Shown here piece after piece: positions 1 to 8,893 of a DNA stretch of 64,000 nt. The position numbers were made by a program, and so were the translations under genes. Each line of letters begins with the position of its first letter. The stretch's first letter is position 1. Origin of the DNA: JABMMZ01 sp044341025 (lineage in GTDB: Bacteria > Bacteroidota > Bacteroidia > NS11-12g > UBA955); contig JBIISM010000004.1 of NCBI GenBank assembly GCA_044341025.1, forward strand, positions 189,525-253,524. Reading direction: 5' to 3'. The notes beneath the pieces are model-generated. The model searched no databases. It was not told where the DNA came from and worked only from the letters and a program-made list of their open reading frames with translations.

Positions 1-44
1 CCCTATTTTGGTGAGTGATTGTATTCGGCAAATGAATGTCGAAT

Positions 45-494
45 TTAGTTTGCGAAATAAATTGGTTTGATAAATGATTGAAAATTAAATCGATTTTTTC
101 CGCCACCAGAATTCCAATTTATAGTAGGCGAAAAAAAACTATCTTCATTAGCGCTCATGCCAGAACCTGAATTTGCACTATAATCAAAAGGAATTGTGCC
201 GCTAGAAGGACTCGAAGGCAAAGAAAACGAACCATTACTTATGCTCACCGTTGTAACAATACAGTCGATTTGTTGAGATCCGATGGTAATTACATTGGTG
301 TATAAAGTCTTATTTCCTGCGGAAGATCCATCTGTTCCAACTTTATGAATTTTATTGGCTGCAAGAAAAGCCAAAGTTTGATTGTTTACATTATACGTGC
401 TTTGAGCGTAAACATTGAACTTTGAACAAATCAACACAAAAACAAACAACAAAAATCTATTCGATACTGAAACCACTATGGTATTATTAAACAT
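45..494 (-). CDS. Truncated secreted T9SS-type surface protein (N-terminal fragment)
   Basis: The reading frame encodes 149 residues. A signal peptide ends near residue 31 (hydrophobic stretch, then VYAQS). The following segment, with VITIGSQQIDCIV, GMSANEDSFFSP and FNFQ, resembles from memory the N-terminal conserved part of long Bacteroidota surface proteins that end in a type IX secretion domain. Those proteins are far longer and continue past the FNFQ motif, whereas this frame stops 12 residues later. It may be a truncated gene, a frameshifted one (an A6 run lies at 92-97), or a gene whose remainder lies outside the window. No function can be assigned. Confidence 0.5.
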   Translation of the reverse strand: MFNNTIVVSVSNRFLLFVFVLICSKFNVYAQSTYNVNNQTLAFLAANKIHKVGTDGSSAGNKTLYTNVITIGSQQIDCIVTTVSISNGSFSLPSSPSSGTIPFDYSANSGSGMSANEDSFFSPTINWNSGGGKNRFNFQSFIKPIYFAN

Positions 495-864
495 TGAATA
501 AATGTAATTATTAAAAAAACCGATTAAATCAAAACGGGTGTTACAAAATTGTTACAAAAACGTAGCAGAATAAAAGTAAAGAACTTCTCTAAATGTAAGG
601 CGCATTTTAAATTTTCAAAAATGACATTTCCTAAACATTTGGCTATAAAAGGCAAGGTAGAAATTGGACCATAGTGCCAGCAAAATTTTGCAGGGCCTAA
701 ATACAAAATTGGCAAAGTTTTAGTTTAAAAACAAGTTAAAATCTGAACTACCTTCTTGATTGGTTTGCCACTAATTCATTAAGGCACATAAGGCCTCATA
801 ACTCGTCAAACTATACCCATTATAGCATCCATTGAATTAACTAAACAAAGTATTTTAGAAAAAA
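495..864. other. Intergenic region, no supported gene
   Basis: 370 bp between the truncated surface protein and asnB. A 63-codon frame at 524-715 has no recognisable domain and atypical composition, so I do not call it. On the minus strand at 538-560 the octamer TTGTAACA-like motif occurs twice in tandem upstream of the 494 start. A minus-strand frame around 760-840 is broken by stops. No terminator with a U-tract is evident after asnB. Confidence 0.5.
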
Positions 865-2706
865 TTAGTTTTTAATATTATTTTCAGTCATCCATTTCTC
901 CAAAACGACTAAACCCCAAATATGCAGCCACGTAAGAGCCTGCTTATTGTTCAAAAAAGAATGCCATAAGTATTGAATGCCTTCGGGTTTGAATAGTTGT
1001 CTTTTCGACAAAGAATCTAAAGCCTCCTCACAGTATGGTTTTAGTTCATTGCGCAACCAAAAGTTCCAAGGAAAGGTAAAACCTTTTTTGGTTCTATTTA
1101 CAATTTCAGGTGGCAACAAATCGCCCATAGCTTCAACAAATAAATGTTTAGGACTGCCCTTTTTAAATTTATTTTTATCGTCTAGTTTTAAAACAAACTC
1201 AATCAATTTATAATCAAAAAACGGCTCTCTTACTTCTAGGGCCCAAGCCATGCTCATTTGATCTGTGTCTTTCAATAAGACATCCAAGGTATAATGACTC
1301 AGTTCGGCAATCGAATATTGGCTTAAAACTGGGAATTTTTTTGTTTGATTTAAATCCAACCAAGAATCATTTTTAAGGATAGGTTTGTCTAACAAATAAT
1401 TTAATTCATTTTTGAAATACACACTTCGGCTGTTGGCATAAAAAGCCATCAAATCTGCACTTGACGAATCAAACATATCAGAAAGTTTCAAACTTGCCCT
1501 CGATTTCTTCACCGTATTAAATACTGAAAGCAATGGCTTGAAAATGGGAACCTTAAATACCCATGAAAATTTCTGAAAAGATTTCCATCTTTCAAAGCCC
1601 ACATATCCCGCAAATAGCTCATCACCACCAATACCAGTCAAAACAACTTTGATGCCGGTTTTAGCAACCAATTGAGATATCATATAGGTATTTATTCCAT
1701 CTACTGTAGGATTGTCCATAGATTTAAAAAATGGATCTAAGTTGGGAATTAAGTCAGCGGGCTTCATTAAAAAAGCCTGGTGATTGGTTTTGTACTTTTT
1801 TGCGACGAATTGAGAATACTCAGATTCATCGTATTGCTTCTCATTAAAAACAATTGAAAACGTATCAATTGGATCTTTACTCAATCCAGCCATTACTGCA
1901 ACAACCGCCGATGAATCTATACCTCCAGAAAGAAAGGCACCAACTTTTACATCCGCAACCATCCTGCTTTTAACCGCATCCACAAATTGCAATTTGCAAG
2001 CTTTTAAAACCGCCTGACGGTTTGATAAATTAGGCACAGGCTTATCCAACAAACTCCAATACCTTTGAATTGAAAAATCATTATGCTTTAAAATTAAATA
2101 GTGGCCAGGGCAAATTTGAAATAAATCTTTTATTAAAGTTTTGGGCGTCGCAATAGAAAGAAACCGCAAATATTCAGATAAATTATTTTCATCTATTTTA
2201 GCTTCTAAAATTTCAGAGGCTAGAATGCTTCTAATTTCAGAGGCAAATACAAAAACACCGTTGACAAAACTATAGTATAATGGTTTTACCCCCAATCGAT
2301 CTCTGGCAATAAAAAGTTCTTGTTCTACTTTATCCCATATAGCAAAAGCAAACATGCCATTGAGTTTTTCCAAACAAGCCTTACCCCATTTGATGTAGGC
2401 CGCCAAAATGACTTCAGTATCAGAATTGGAACTCCAATTGTAGACTAATTCTGATTTTACATCTTGGTAATTGTAAATCTCACCATTGAATACGATTACA
2501 TAGCGGTTACTGTGATCAAAAAGCGGTTGATTGGCACCAGAACTTAAATCAATAATAGACAATCTTCTGTGTCCAAGTGCAATTCCATCTTCAATGAAAA
2601 AGCCTTCTGCATCCGGACCTCGGTGTTCAATTCTCTTATTCATATCATGAATTTTAGAACTTGAAACTTCTTTATTTAAACCAATTATGCCAACTATTCC
2701 ACACAT
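865..2706 (-). CDS. asnB: Asparagine synthase (glutamine-hydrolysing)
   Basis: 613 residues, full length for the AsnB family. It converts aspartate, glutamine and ATP to asparagine. The N-terminal class II amidotransferase domain starts with the nucleophile Cys2 (MCGIVG) and carries RGPDAEG at 29-35, LGHRRLSIIDLS at 44-55 and FNGEIYN at 73-79. The synthetase domain has the ATP PP-loop SGGIDSS at 260-266. The start is fixed because Cys2 must be exposed after Met removal. In Bacteroidota such enzymes serve either primary asparagine synthesis or amidation within exopolysaccharide clusters. The decayed glycosyltransferase-like fragment just upstream hints at the second setting, but only one gene survives, so the housekeeping role is equally likely. 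Confidence 0.93.
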   Translation of the reverse strand: MCGIVGIIGLNKEVSSSKIHDMNKRIEHRGPDAEGFFIEDGIALGHRRLSIIDLSSGANQPLFDHSNRYVIVFNGEIYNYQDVKSELVYNWSSNSDTEVILAAYIKWGKACLEKLNGMFAFAIWDKVEQELFIARDRLGVKPLYYSFVNGVFVFASEIRSILASEILEAKIDENNLSEYLRFLSIATPKTLIKDLFQICPGHYLILKHNDFSIQRYWSLLDKPVPNLSNRQAVLKACKLQFVDAVKSRMVADVKVGAFLSGGIDSSAVVAVMAGLSKDPIDTFSIVFNEKQYDESEYSQFVAKKYKTNHQAFLMKPADLIPNLDPFFKSMDNPTVDGINTYMISQLVAKTGIKVVLTGIGGDELFAGYVGFERWKSFQKFSWVFKVPIFKPLLSVFNTVKKSRASLKLSDMFDSSSADLMAFYANSRSVYFKNELNYLLDKPILKNDSWLDLNQTKKFPVLSQYSIAELSHYTLDVLLKDTDQMSMAWALEVREPFFDYKLIEFVLKLDDKNKFKKGSPKHLFVEAMGDLLPPEIVNRTKKGFTFPWNFWLRNELKPYCEEALDSLSKRQLFKPEGIQYLWHSFLNNKQALTWLHIWGLVVLEKWMTENNIKN

Positions 2707-2764
2707 TTTAATATTAATAAACTATACCCGATTCACAACTGAAATGCTTTGAATTATTATCTAA

Positions 2765-2940
2765 GTTAGAAATTGCTTACGACACGCTCGCTATGCTGAT
2801 AGGCCTTGCTCAATATCAAGATTTCTATTTTTAAGGTCTTGCAAATATAGGATAGCAAGGGCAAATTCCTTTGGATCACATGGAATTTCACAAATGTCGA
2901 ATTTTGATGCAATTTTTGGCCTACGTTTCACCGCACTTTA
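2765..2940 (-). pseudogene. Glycosyltransferase C-terminus remnant (decayed)
   Basis: The minus strand between the RNA methyltransferase and asnB stays open for about 50 codons and reads like the C-terminal helix region of GT4-type glycosyltransferases. CDPKEFALAILYLQD is followed by IEQGLSA, a TAG at 2791-2793, then RACRKQFLT in the same frame. That pattern recalls the family's usual 'DPeelAeAIlkLLeD...gaRrxvxxxF' ending. There is no ATG and an in-frame stop sits directly upstream, so it cannot be an intact gene. The assignment is by pattern memory only. The alternative is chance open frame. Confidence 0.35.
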
Positions 2941-2970
2941 AATAACGAGATAAGCTCCTAATTGCTTTGC

Positions 2971-4044
2971 TTAAAGCTTTTTTAATACAGCAATGAACAG
3001 GATATCAGAAGCATTGTCTTGTGCAAAGGTATATTGCATTGATTCCACTCTTAAGCCAAGATTTTGTACAAAGTAATCTACGTTTTTTTCATTTTCGGAT
3101 GCAAAAACTGAACAGGTCATATAAAACAAGGTCCCATCCGTTTTTAAGTTTTTAACCGCATTGCCAGCAATTTTTTGCTGTAATTTTGAAAAATAATCAA
3201 TTTTAGAGATTTCAAAACCAAGGATATTCTCAGGGGATCGGCCCCAGGTCCCACTGCCAGAACATGGCACATCCAATATCACTTTATCGTATTTTGTCTT
3301 TAATTGAAATGGTTCCAACAAATCGCATAATTCAATTTGCGGGACTTTTAATCCTAAGGTTTTAAAACGGGTTTTTAAGTTTTCTAGAATTGTAAATCTT
3401 TTGTCACTGCAGGTCAATTGAAAAGGTTTTATATACTTGTTTGAAATATAAATTGATTTTCCACCAGCCCCGCTGCAGGCATCCCATACCGCATCATCTT
3501 CTTCCGGTTCAACAAAGTCTGCCACTTTTTGTGAGGCAAAATCCATTGTCCATGCCCATCCATGTTCTAGAATATGATTGCACTTGCTGTCGGCCCCGAG
3601 TTTAAGACTGTAATCTGAAACTTGTTCAAATTGTATTTGATTCTGCTTTAGATAATTAAAAACCAATGCCTCTGAGCCTCGGCGCAAAACTAAATATAGG
3701 GGTTTTTGAAATTGAAGACCATTCACCCAATCTTCAAAATCAATTAATTGACTCACTTCATTTTTAAATGGGAAAATTTCTGTTGCACTAGGATAAGCAA
3801 TGCTGCCGTCTGCCGAAGACACAGCCTTTTGAATCTTACTTTGAAACTCCACTTCATTTTTTAATGAATAACCCATTCTAAAATAGGCAAAGCATAAGTT
3901 TTTGTAAATTTTTCGGTCTTTACTTCCCCAAGATCTATTTTGTTTGCAGAGGTTGGTGAAATAATATTGAAATGGCTGATCGTATTGATAATTTGACAAT
4001 ATATCAGCGACAACGGCTAATCTGAATGGTTTTAGTATCTCCAA
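2971..4044 (-). CDS. RsmB/NOP2-family RNA (cytosine-5) methyltransferase
   Basis: 357 residues. A class I SAM-dependent methyltransferase that makes m5C in rRNA or tRNA. Motif I DACSGAGGKS lies at 188-197, motif IV DVPCSGSGTW at 258-267 (Cys261 promotes product release) and motif VI TCSVFASENE at 310-319 with the catalytic Cys311. The N-terminal 90 residues are shorter than the NusB-like domain of E. coli RsmB, so the exact target is uncertain. No ATG is available before residue 57. A TTG at 4044 is the only plausible start, overlapping the upstream gene by 13 bp and suggesting translational coupling. Confidence 0.88.
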   Translation of the reverse strand: MEILKPFRLAVVADILSNYQYDQPFQYYFTNLCKQNRSWGSKDRKIYKNLCFAYFRMGYSLKNEVEFQSKIQKAVSSADGSIAYPSATEIFPFKNEVSQLIDFEDWVNGLQFQKPLYLVLRRGSEALVFNYLKQNQIQFEQVSDYSLKLGADSKCNHILEHGWAWTMDFASQKVADFVEPEEDDAVWDACSGAGGKSIYISNKYIKPFQLTCSDKRFTILENLKTRFKTLGLKVPQIELCDLLEPFQLKTKYDKVILDVPCSGSGTWGRSPENILGFEISKIDYFSKLQQKIAGNAVKNLKTDGTLFYMTCSVFASENEKNVDYFVQNLGLRVESMQYTFAQDNASDILFIAVLKKL

Positions 4045-5150
4045 AATGCTTTATAAAAATTATAATTTTCATAATAAAACAGATTCAACCCTGCGTTTTC
4101 AATTAGATTACCTCTTTGTACAAAATGAAAAGTGCGGTGGGTATAGTTGAATTCTTTATTTAATATATTTTTATAAAAGTCATTGTCAAAAGCCATTAAG
4201 GCCATTCCAAAAAACGAAAACTGATCGTATCCAATAAAAGTGTAACGGTCAGGATCGCCCCCATATTTTGAGCGGTACGCCTTGCGAAAAGCTTTATAAG
4301 TGGTGTCATTGTATGGGACACTATATGTACCGTAAAAATACAATCCATTTAATGAATTATAGCTAACCCTATCAATATCCAACCAATCCGTTGGGCCAAC
4401 AACAATGCATTTGGGGTTGTTTTTTGCAGAAATTCCTTGGCTACAGCTACTGGAACTTTTGCCCGTGTAAAAAACCATTAGCGAGTCCTTTTTATTCCAA
4501 ATTGATTCTATAGTAAGCAATTTACCATCAATAATTTGACATTTTAATCCTGAGGCCAGTTCGTATCCTTTTTTAAAATTTCTAGCGGCAAATGTTCTTG
4601 TATTTTTGAGCACATCATCCACCACCACAACCTGAAATTTTGTGAATGCAGAGGCAGCGTGCTTGCCTGTATAGTAATATTGCAAACTATCTACAGCATT
4701 ACAATTAATTAAAGGAAATTCTGTACCTAAAGTATTTGGGTAATAACGCAGAGGCGAAACCAGCGGTATCTTATAAATGGCACAGAATTTTTCAACTTCG
4801 AACAGTTCGTTGTCATAAACCGGTCCAATCATTAAATCTGTTTCTTGAAGTGCAGGGTTTTGCAACAACCTAATGACCTCTAAACTGTCCATTTTTGTAT
4901 CAAGAACAGTTAATTTCATTTTAAGTCCTTGAGATTCTAGATCAGCAATTGCCATTTCGACACCTTCGTAATATTCGGCCATTATATCCCTTACCTTCCA
5001 TTTATCGGGCATACCAATGCAGAAAGGCAGCATTAATACCACCTTGTATTCTTTTTTATACGGTGGTAATTGCTCCTTTATTCCATTATTAGCACTCAAA
5101 AGGGTACTGAACAAAAGAAAAAGCAAAAATGTATACTGGCCGATTTTCAT
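4032..5150 (-). CDS. Periplasmic-binding-fold (type 1) ligand-binding protein
   Basis: 372 residues with a signal peptide (about 1-20, ending LLSANNG). The body looks like the type 1 periplasmic binding fold of branched-chain amino-acid receptors: VVLMLPFCIG near the start, YYEGVEMAI, MIGPVYDNELFEVEKFC and IPLVSPLRYYPN. Bacteroidota often carry such proteins without ABC partners, sometimes with LysM domains; no LysM and no permease gene is seen here. It lies 1 bp from the guaA stop and overlaps the methyltransferase gene by 13 bp, so the three are probably co-transcribed. Ligand unknown. Confidence 0.7.
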   Translation of the reverse strand: MKIGQYTFLLFLLFSTLLSANNGIKEQLPPYKKEYKVVLMLPFCIGMPDKWKVRDIMAEYYEGVEMAIADLESQGLKMKLTVLDTKMDSLEVIRLLQNPALQETDLMIGPVYDNELFEVEKFCAIYKIPLVSPLRYYPNTLGTEFPLINCNAVDSLQYYYTGKHAASAFTKFQVVVVDDVLKNTRTFAARNFKKGYELASGLKCQIIDGKLLTIESIWNKKDSLMVFYTGKSSSSCSQGISAKNNPKCIVVGPTDWLDIDRVSYNSLNGLYFYGTYSVPYNDTTYKAFRKAYRSKYGGDPDRYTFIGYDQFSFFGMALMAFDNDFYKNILNKEFNYTHRTFHFVQRGNLIENAGLNLFYYENYNFYKAFWRY

Positions 5151-5151
5151 T

Positions 5152-6678
5152 TTATTCCCATTCTATGGTTGCTGGCGGCTTGGAACTAATGTCATAAACC
5201 ACTCTGTTAATCCCTTTTACACGGTTAATTATTTTATTGCTTATATCAGCTAAAATCTCATACGGAATATGCACCCAATCTGCGGTCATACCATCCAAAG
5301 AAGATACCGCTCTCAATGCGATTACATATTCATAGGTTCTTTCGTCACCCATAACCCCTACGCTTTTTACAGGAAGGAAAATTGCACCTGCTTGCCATAT
5401 CTTATCATACCAACCAGTTTCACGCAAGGTTTCAATATAAATGGCATCAGCTTGCTGTAAAATTCTAACTTTTTCAACCGTAATATCATCTATAATTCTG
5501 ATTGCAAGACCTGGCCCTGGAAAAGGATGTCTGCCCAAAATGTTCTTTGGAATATTCAATGCCGCCCCTACTCTTCTTACTTCATCCTTAAAAAGCGATC
5601 TAAGTGGTTCAACAATTTTCATTTTCATTTTTTCTGGCAATCCACCCACATTGTGGTGCGATTTAATGGTTGCAGAAGGTCCTTTGACTGACACAGATTC
5701 AATAACATCTGGGTAAATTGTTCCTTGCGCCAACCATTGAGCGCCATCAATTTTATGGGATTCTTGATCAAAAACTTCGACAAACACGCGACCTATGGCT
5801 TTTCTTTTAAGCTCAGGATCATACAATCCAAGCAATGCATCATAAAATTGTTGAGAAGCATCTACACCAATTACATTTAAGTCCATCTGTTTGTATGCTT
5901 CTAATACTTCCTGAAATTCATTTTGCCTTAACAAGCCATTGTCAATAAATATACAGTACAGATTCTTACCAATGGCTTTATGCAATAAAGCAGCAGCTAC
6001 ACTACTATCTACACCTCCAGACAAACCCAATATCACACGGTCATCGCCAATTTGTTTTTTCAGTTGTTCCACTGTTTCGTGGATGAAATTATCTGGATTC
6101 CAATCTTGTTTACATCCGCAAATGTCAACAACGAAATTTTGCAACATTGTTAACCCTTCTGTGCTATGGGTTACCTCAGGGTGAAATTGTATGCAATACG
6201 TTTCAGAATCTTTAAGACGAAATGCGGCATTGCTAATTGAATCTGTTCCAGCCAATAATTCGGCATTGTTGGGCAAATCCATTATGGTATCGGCATGGCT
6301 CATCCACATTTGGGTGGGCGATGACAATCCTTTTAGCAATCTTGACTCGTTCTTGATATGCAGCATTGAGCGACCGTATTCGCGGTGATCACTAGCGGCT
6401 ACCTTTCCTCCTAAGTTTTGAGCAATGTATTGTGCTCCATAACAAACACCTAGTACTGGATATTTTCCAATAAATTGTTCTAAATCAATTTTTGGACATT
6501 CTGGATCCCTAACAGAAGCTGGGCTTCCACTTAGGATGACGCCTTTGACGCCTTCAGATATTTCGCCAATATGGTTGTATGGATGAATTTCGCAATAGAC
6601 ATTAAGCTCTCTAACTCGTCTTGCTATTAGTTGGGTATATTGAGAACCAAAATCTAAAATTAATATTTGTTCTTGCAT
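5152..6678 (-). CDS. guaA: GMP synthase (glutamine-hydrolysing)
   Basis: 508 residues from the ATG at 6678. It converts XMP to GMP using glutamine and ATP. The class I amidotransferase domain has nucleophile Cys79 (GVCYGAQ) with His167 and Glu169 (HPEVTHS). The ATP-pyrophosphatase domain has SGGVDSS at 220-226, and the C-terminal dimerisation domain ends SSKPPATIEWE. An in-frame start at 6726 would add 16 unusual residues. I reject it because an exact -7 box (6693-6700) lies between the two candidates, so transcription starts downstream of 6726. Confidence 0.96.
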   Translation of the reverse strand: MQEQILILDFGSQYTQLIARRVRELNVYCEIHPYNHIGEISEGVKGVILSGSPASVRDPECPKIDLEQFIGKYPVLGVCYGAQYIAQNLGGKVAASDHREYGRSMLHIKNESRLLKGLSSPTQMWMSHADTIMDLPNNAELLAGTDSISNAAFRLKDSETYCIQFHPEVTHSTEGLTMLQNFVVDICGCKQDWNPDNFIHETVEQLKKQIGDDRVILGLSGGVDSSVAAALLHKAIGKNLYCIFIDNGLLRQNEFQEVLEAYKQMDLNVIGVDASQQFYDALLGLYDPELKRKAIGRVFVEVFDQESHKIDGAQWLAQGTIYPDVIESVSVKGPSATIKSHHNVGGLPEKMKMKIVEPLRSLFKDEVRRVGAALNIPKNILGRHPFPGPGLAIRIIDDITVEKVRILQQADAIYIETLRETGWYDKIWQAGAIFLPVKSVGVMGDERTYEYVIALRAVSSLDGMTADWVHIPYEILADISNKIINRVKGINRVVYDISSKPPATIEWE

Positions 6679-6692
6679 GGGATAAACGGCTA

Positions 6693-6700
6693 CAAAAATA
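6693..6700 (-). promoter_or_regulatory. -7 box of guaA promoter
   Basis: TATTTTTG on the minus strand matches the Bacteroidota TAnnTTTG consensus exactly, 14 nt before the guaA ATG. A -33 TTTG is not clear. It decides the guaA start. Confidence 0.6.
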
Positions 6701-6760
6701 AAGATTTTTAGCAGATAAGAAGGCATCGATTAAAAGAAAAATCGAGAAATAATCCAATAA

Positions 6761-6787
6761 AAAAGGGGCTTGTTAGCCCCTTTTAAT
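6761..6787 (-). terminator. Rho-independent terminator of gyrB
   Basis: Perfect 10-bp stem AAAAGGGGCT / AGCCCCTTTT with a 4-nt loop; the minus-strand 3' arm runs into TTATT. It lies 20 bp past the gyrB stop and separates gyrB from guaA. Confidence 0.85.
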
Positions 6788-6804
6788 CTATTTTAAATTA
6801 TATT

Positions 6805-8754
6805 TTAGATATCGATTTTAGCATACTTGGCATTTTTCTCGATGAATTCACGACGCGGTGGAACCTCGTCACCCATCAACATACTAAAGGTATGGTCGGC
6901 TTCTGCAGCATTGTCTAATGTCACCTTCTTAAGTGTTCTTCTTGCAGGATCCATGGTTGTTTCCCATAATTGCTCAAAGTTCATTTCACCCAAACCTTTA
7001 TAGCGCTGTACGTTCACTGTATCTGGATTAGTACCCTTGGCAATATCTAATACAGCTTGCGCTCTTTGTTCTTCAGTCCAGCAATACCTGCTTGTTGTAC
7101 CTTTTTTAACTAAATATAATGGTGGAGTAGCAATGTAAACATAACCGCTCTCTACCAATTTTTTCATGTAACGGTAGAACAAAGTTAAAATCAGCGTGCG
7201 AATATGACTACCATCAACGTCCGCATCTGTCATGATTATGACTTTGTGGTAACGCAATTTTTCAATATTTAATTCTTTATTGTCTGTCTCCGTTCCGATT
7301 TTAACGCCTAAGGCAGTGAACATATTGCGAATCTCTTCGTTTTCGTAAATCTTGTGTTCCATCGCCTTTTCGACGTTTAAGATTTTACCTCTTAAGGGCA
7401 TAATTGCTTGAAAAACCCTGTCTCTGCCTTGCTTAGCCGTTCCACCAGCAGAATCTCCCTCAACCAAATATATTTCACATTTTGCAGGATCGGTGCTGGA
7501 ACAGTCACTTAATTTTCCTGGCAATCCCATGCCGCTCATCGCACCCTTTCTTTGCACCATTTCGCGGGCCTTTCTGGCTGCGTGTCGAGCTGTTGCTGCA
7601 AGTATTACTTTGTTAACGATGGTTTTTGCATCCTTTGGATTTTCTTCCAGGTAATTGCCCAACATCTCGCCGACACAAATATCTACTGCACCCATAACCT
7701 CGTTGTTGCCAAGCTTGGTTTTGGTCTGACCTTCAAATTGTGGCTCTTGAACTTTAACTGAAATAACACCGGTAAGACCTTCTCTAAAGTCATCCCCACT
7801 TATTTCAAATTTTAAGTTTTTCAACAATCCTTCTTTATCCGCATAGGCTTTTAAAGTTCTGGTCAATCCGCGACGGAAGCCAGCAACGTGGGTTCCACCT
7901 TCAATGGTATTGATATTGTTTACATAGCTATGCAAATTCTCACTATACCCTGAATTGTATTGAAAAGCAATCTCAATTGGAATGCCTTGTTTTTCACCTT
8001 CTGCATAAATTGGTTCAGGAATAATTTTTTCTCTCGTGCTGTCGAGGTATTTAATAAATTCTTTCAAACCCTCTTCACTGTAAAACTCTGCAAAACGAGG
8101 TTCAGCATCCTCAACAACTCTTAAGTCGGTAATTTGCAACCTTATGCCTTTATTTAAAAAGCACAATTCCCTTAAACGGTTGCTTAATGTGTCGAAATTA
8201 TACTCTGTGTTGTAAAAAATTGAATCATCAGGCTTAAATTGAATGGTTGTACCTCTTTTGTCTGTTTCACCAATTACTTTTACATCATACAATGGCTTAC
8301 CACAGCTGTATTCTTGTTGAAAAATTTGACCATCACGGTAAACTGTTGCGGTCAATAAGATAGAAAGCGCATTCACACAACTAACACCCACACCGTGCAA
8401 ACCTCCTGATACTTTATAGGTATCTTTATCAAACTTACCTCCTGCGTGCAATACGGTCATTACGACTTCCAATGCAGACCTCTGCTCTTTTGCATGTATG
8501 CCAGTTGGAATACCACGTCCGTCATCAGTAACGGTTACACTGTTATCAGGATTGATGAATACGGCAATGTTCTTTGCATACCCAGCCAAAGCTTCGTCGA
8601 TACTGTTGTCAACAACCTCGTACACCAAGTGATGCAAACCTTTTGGTCCAATATCACCAATGTACATCGCCGGTCTTTTTCTAACTGCTTCAAGTCCTTC
8701 TAAAACTTGAATGTTATCTGCGTCATAATTACTCTTATCAATGCTTCCACTCAT
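6805..8754 (-). CDS. gyrB: DNA gyrase subunit B
   Basis: 649 residues, typical full length without the E. coli-type insertion. It is the ATPase subunit of gyrase, pairing with GyrA (not in this window). GHKL ATP-binding residues: Glu46 and Asn50 in EVVDNSIDEA, DDGRGIP at 77-83 and GGLHGVGV at 117-124. The Toprim domain has EGDSAGG from residue 432 and DADVDGS from 510. RYKGLGEMN marks the C-terminus. ParE is the alternative for GyrB-like proteins, but the uninterrupted match to short bacterial GyrB and the lone gene favour gyrB. A one-mismatch -7 box (TATTTTTA, 8780-8787) precedes it. Confidence 0.95.
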   Translation of the reverse strand: MSGSIDKSNYDADNIQVLEGLEAVRKRPAMYIGDIGPKGLHHLVYEVVDNSIDEALAGYAKNIAVFINPDNSVTVTDDGRGIPTGIHAKEQRSALEVVMTVLHAGGKFDKDTYKVSGGLHGVGVSCVNALSILLTATVYRDGQIFQQEYSCGKPLYDVKVIGETDKRGTTIQFKPDDSIFYNTEYNFDTLSNRLRELCFLNKGIRLQITDLRVVEDAEPRFAEFYSEEGLKEFIKYLDSTREKIIPEPIYAEGEKQGIPIEIAFQYNSGYSENLHSYVNNINTIEGGTHVAGFRRGLTRTLKAYADKEGLLKNLKFEISGDDFREGLTGVISVKVQEPQFEGQTKTKLGNNEVMGAVDICVGEMLGNYLEENPKDAKTIVNKVILAATARHAARKAREMVQRKGAMSGMGLPGKLSDCSSTDPAKCEIYLVEGDSAGGTAKQGRDRVFQAIMPLRGKILNVEKAMEHKIYENEEIRNMFTALGVKIGTETDNKELNIEKLRYHKVIIMTDADVDGSHIRTLILTLFYRYMKKLVESGYVYIATPPLYLVKKGTTSRYCWTEEQRAQAVLDIAKGTNPDTVNVQRYKGLGEMNFEQLWETTMDPARRTLKKVTLDNAAEADHTFSMLMGDEVPPRREFIEKNAKYAKIDI

Positions 8755-8845
8755 ATATTTTAATGGTTAATTTAAAGCGTAAAAATACACTTTTTTTGCG
8801 GCATATACTAATGGACTTTGCAAATATTTCCACAGTTTTTCAGCA

Positions 8846-8862
8846 ATCTGAAGCCTTCAGAT
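8846..8862. repeat. 17-bp near-perfect palindrome between arginase and gyrB
   Basis: ATCTGAAG and CTTCAGAT face each other around a single C, about 90 bp upstream of gyrB and 32 bp past the arginase stop. No U-tract follows on either strand, so it is not a convincing terminator. It could be a protein-binding site. Confidence 0.5.
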
Positions 8863-8893
8863 CTGGTCAAAAATCGATTTAAATTTTATTTGA

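Noticed and set aside
524..715. 63-codon minus-strand ORF downstream of asnB
   Set aside because: No domain, no promoter, atypical composition; surrounding frames are full of stops.
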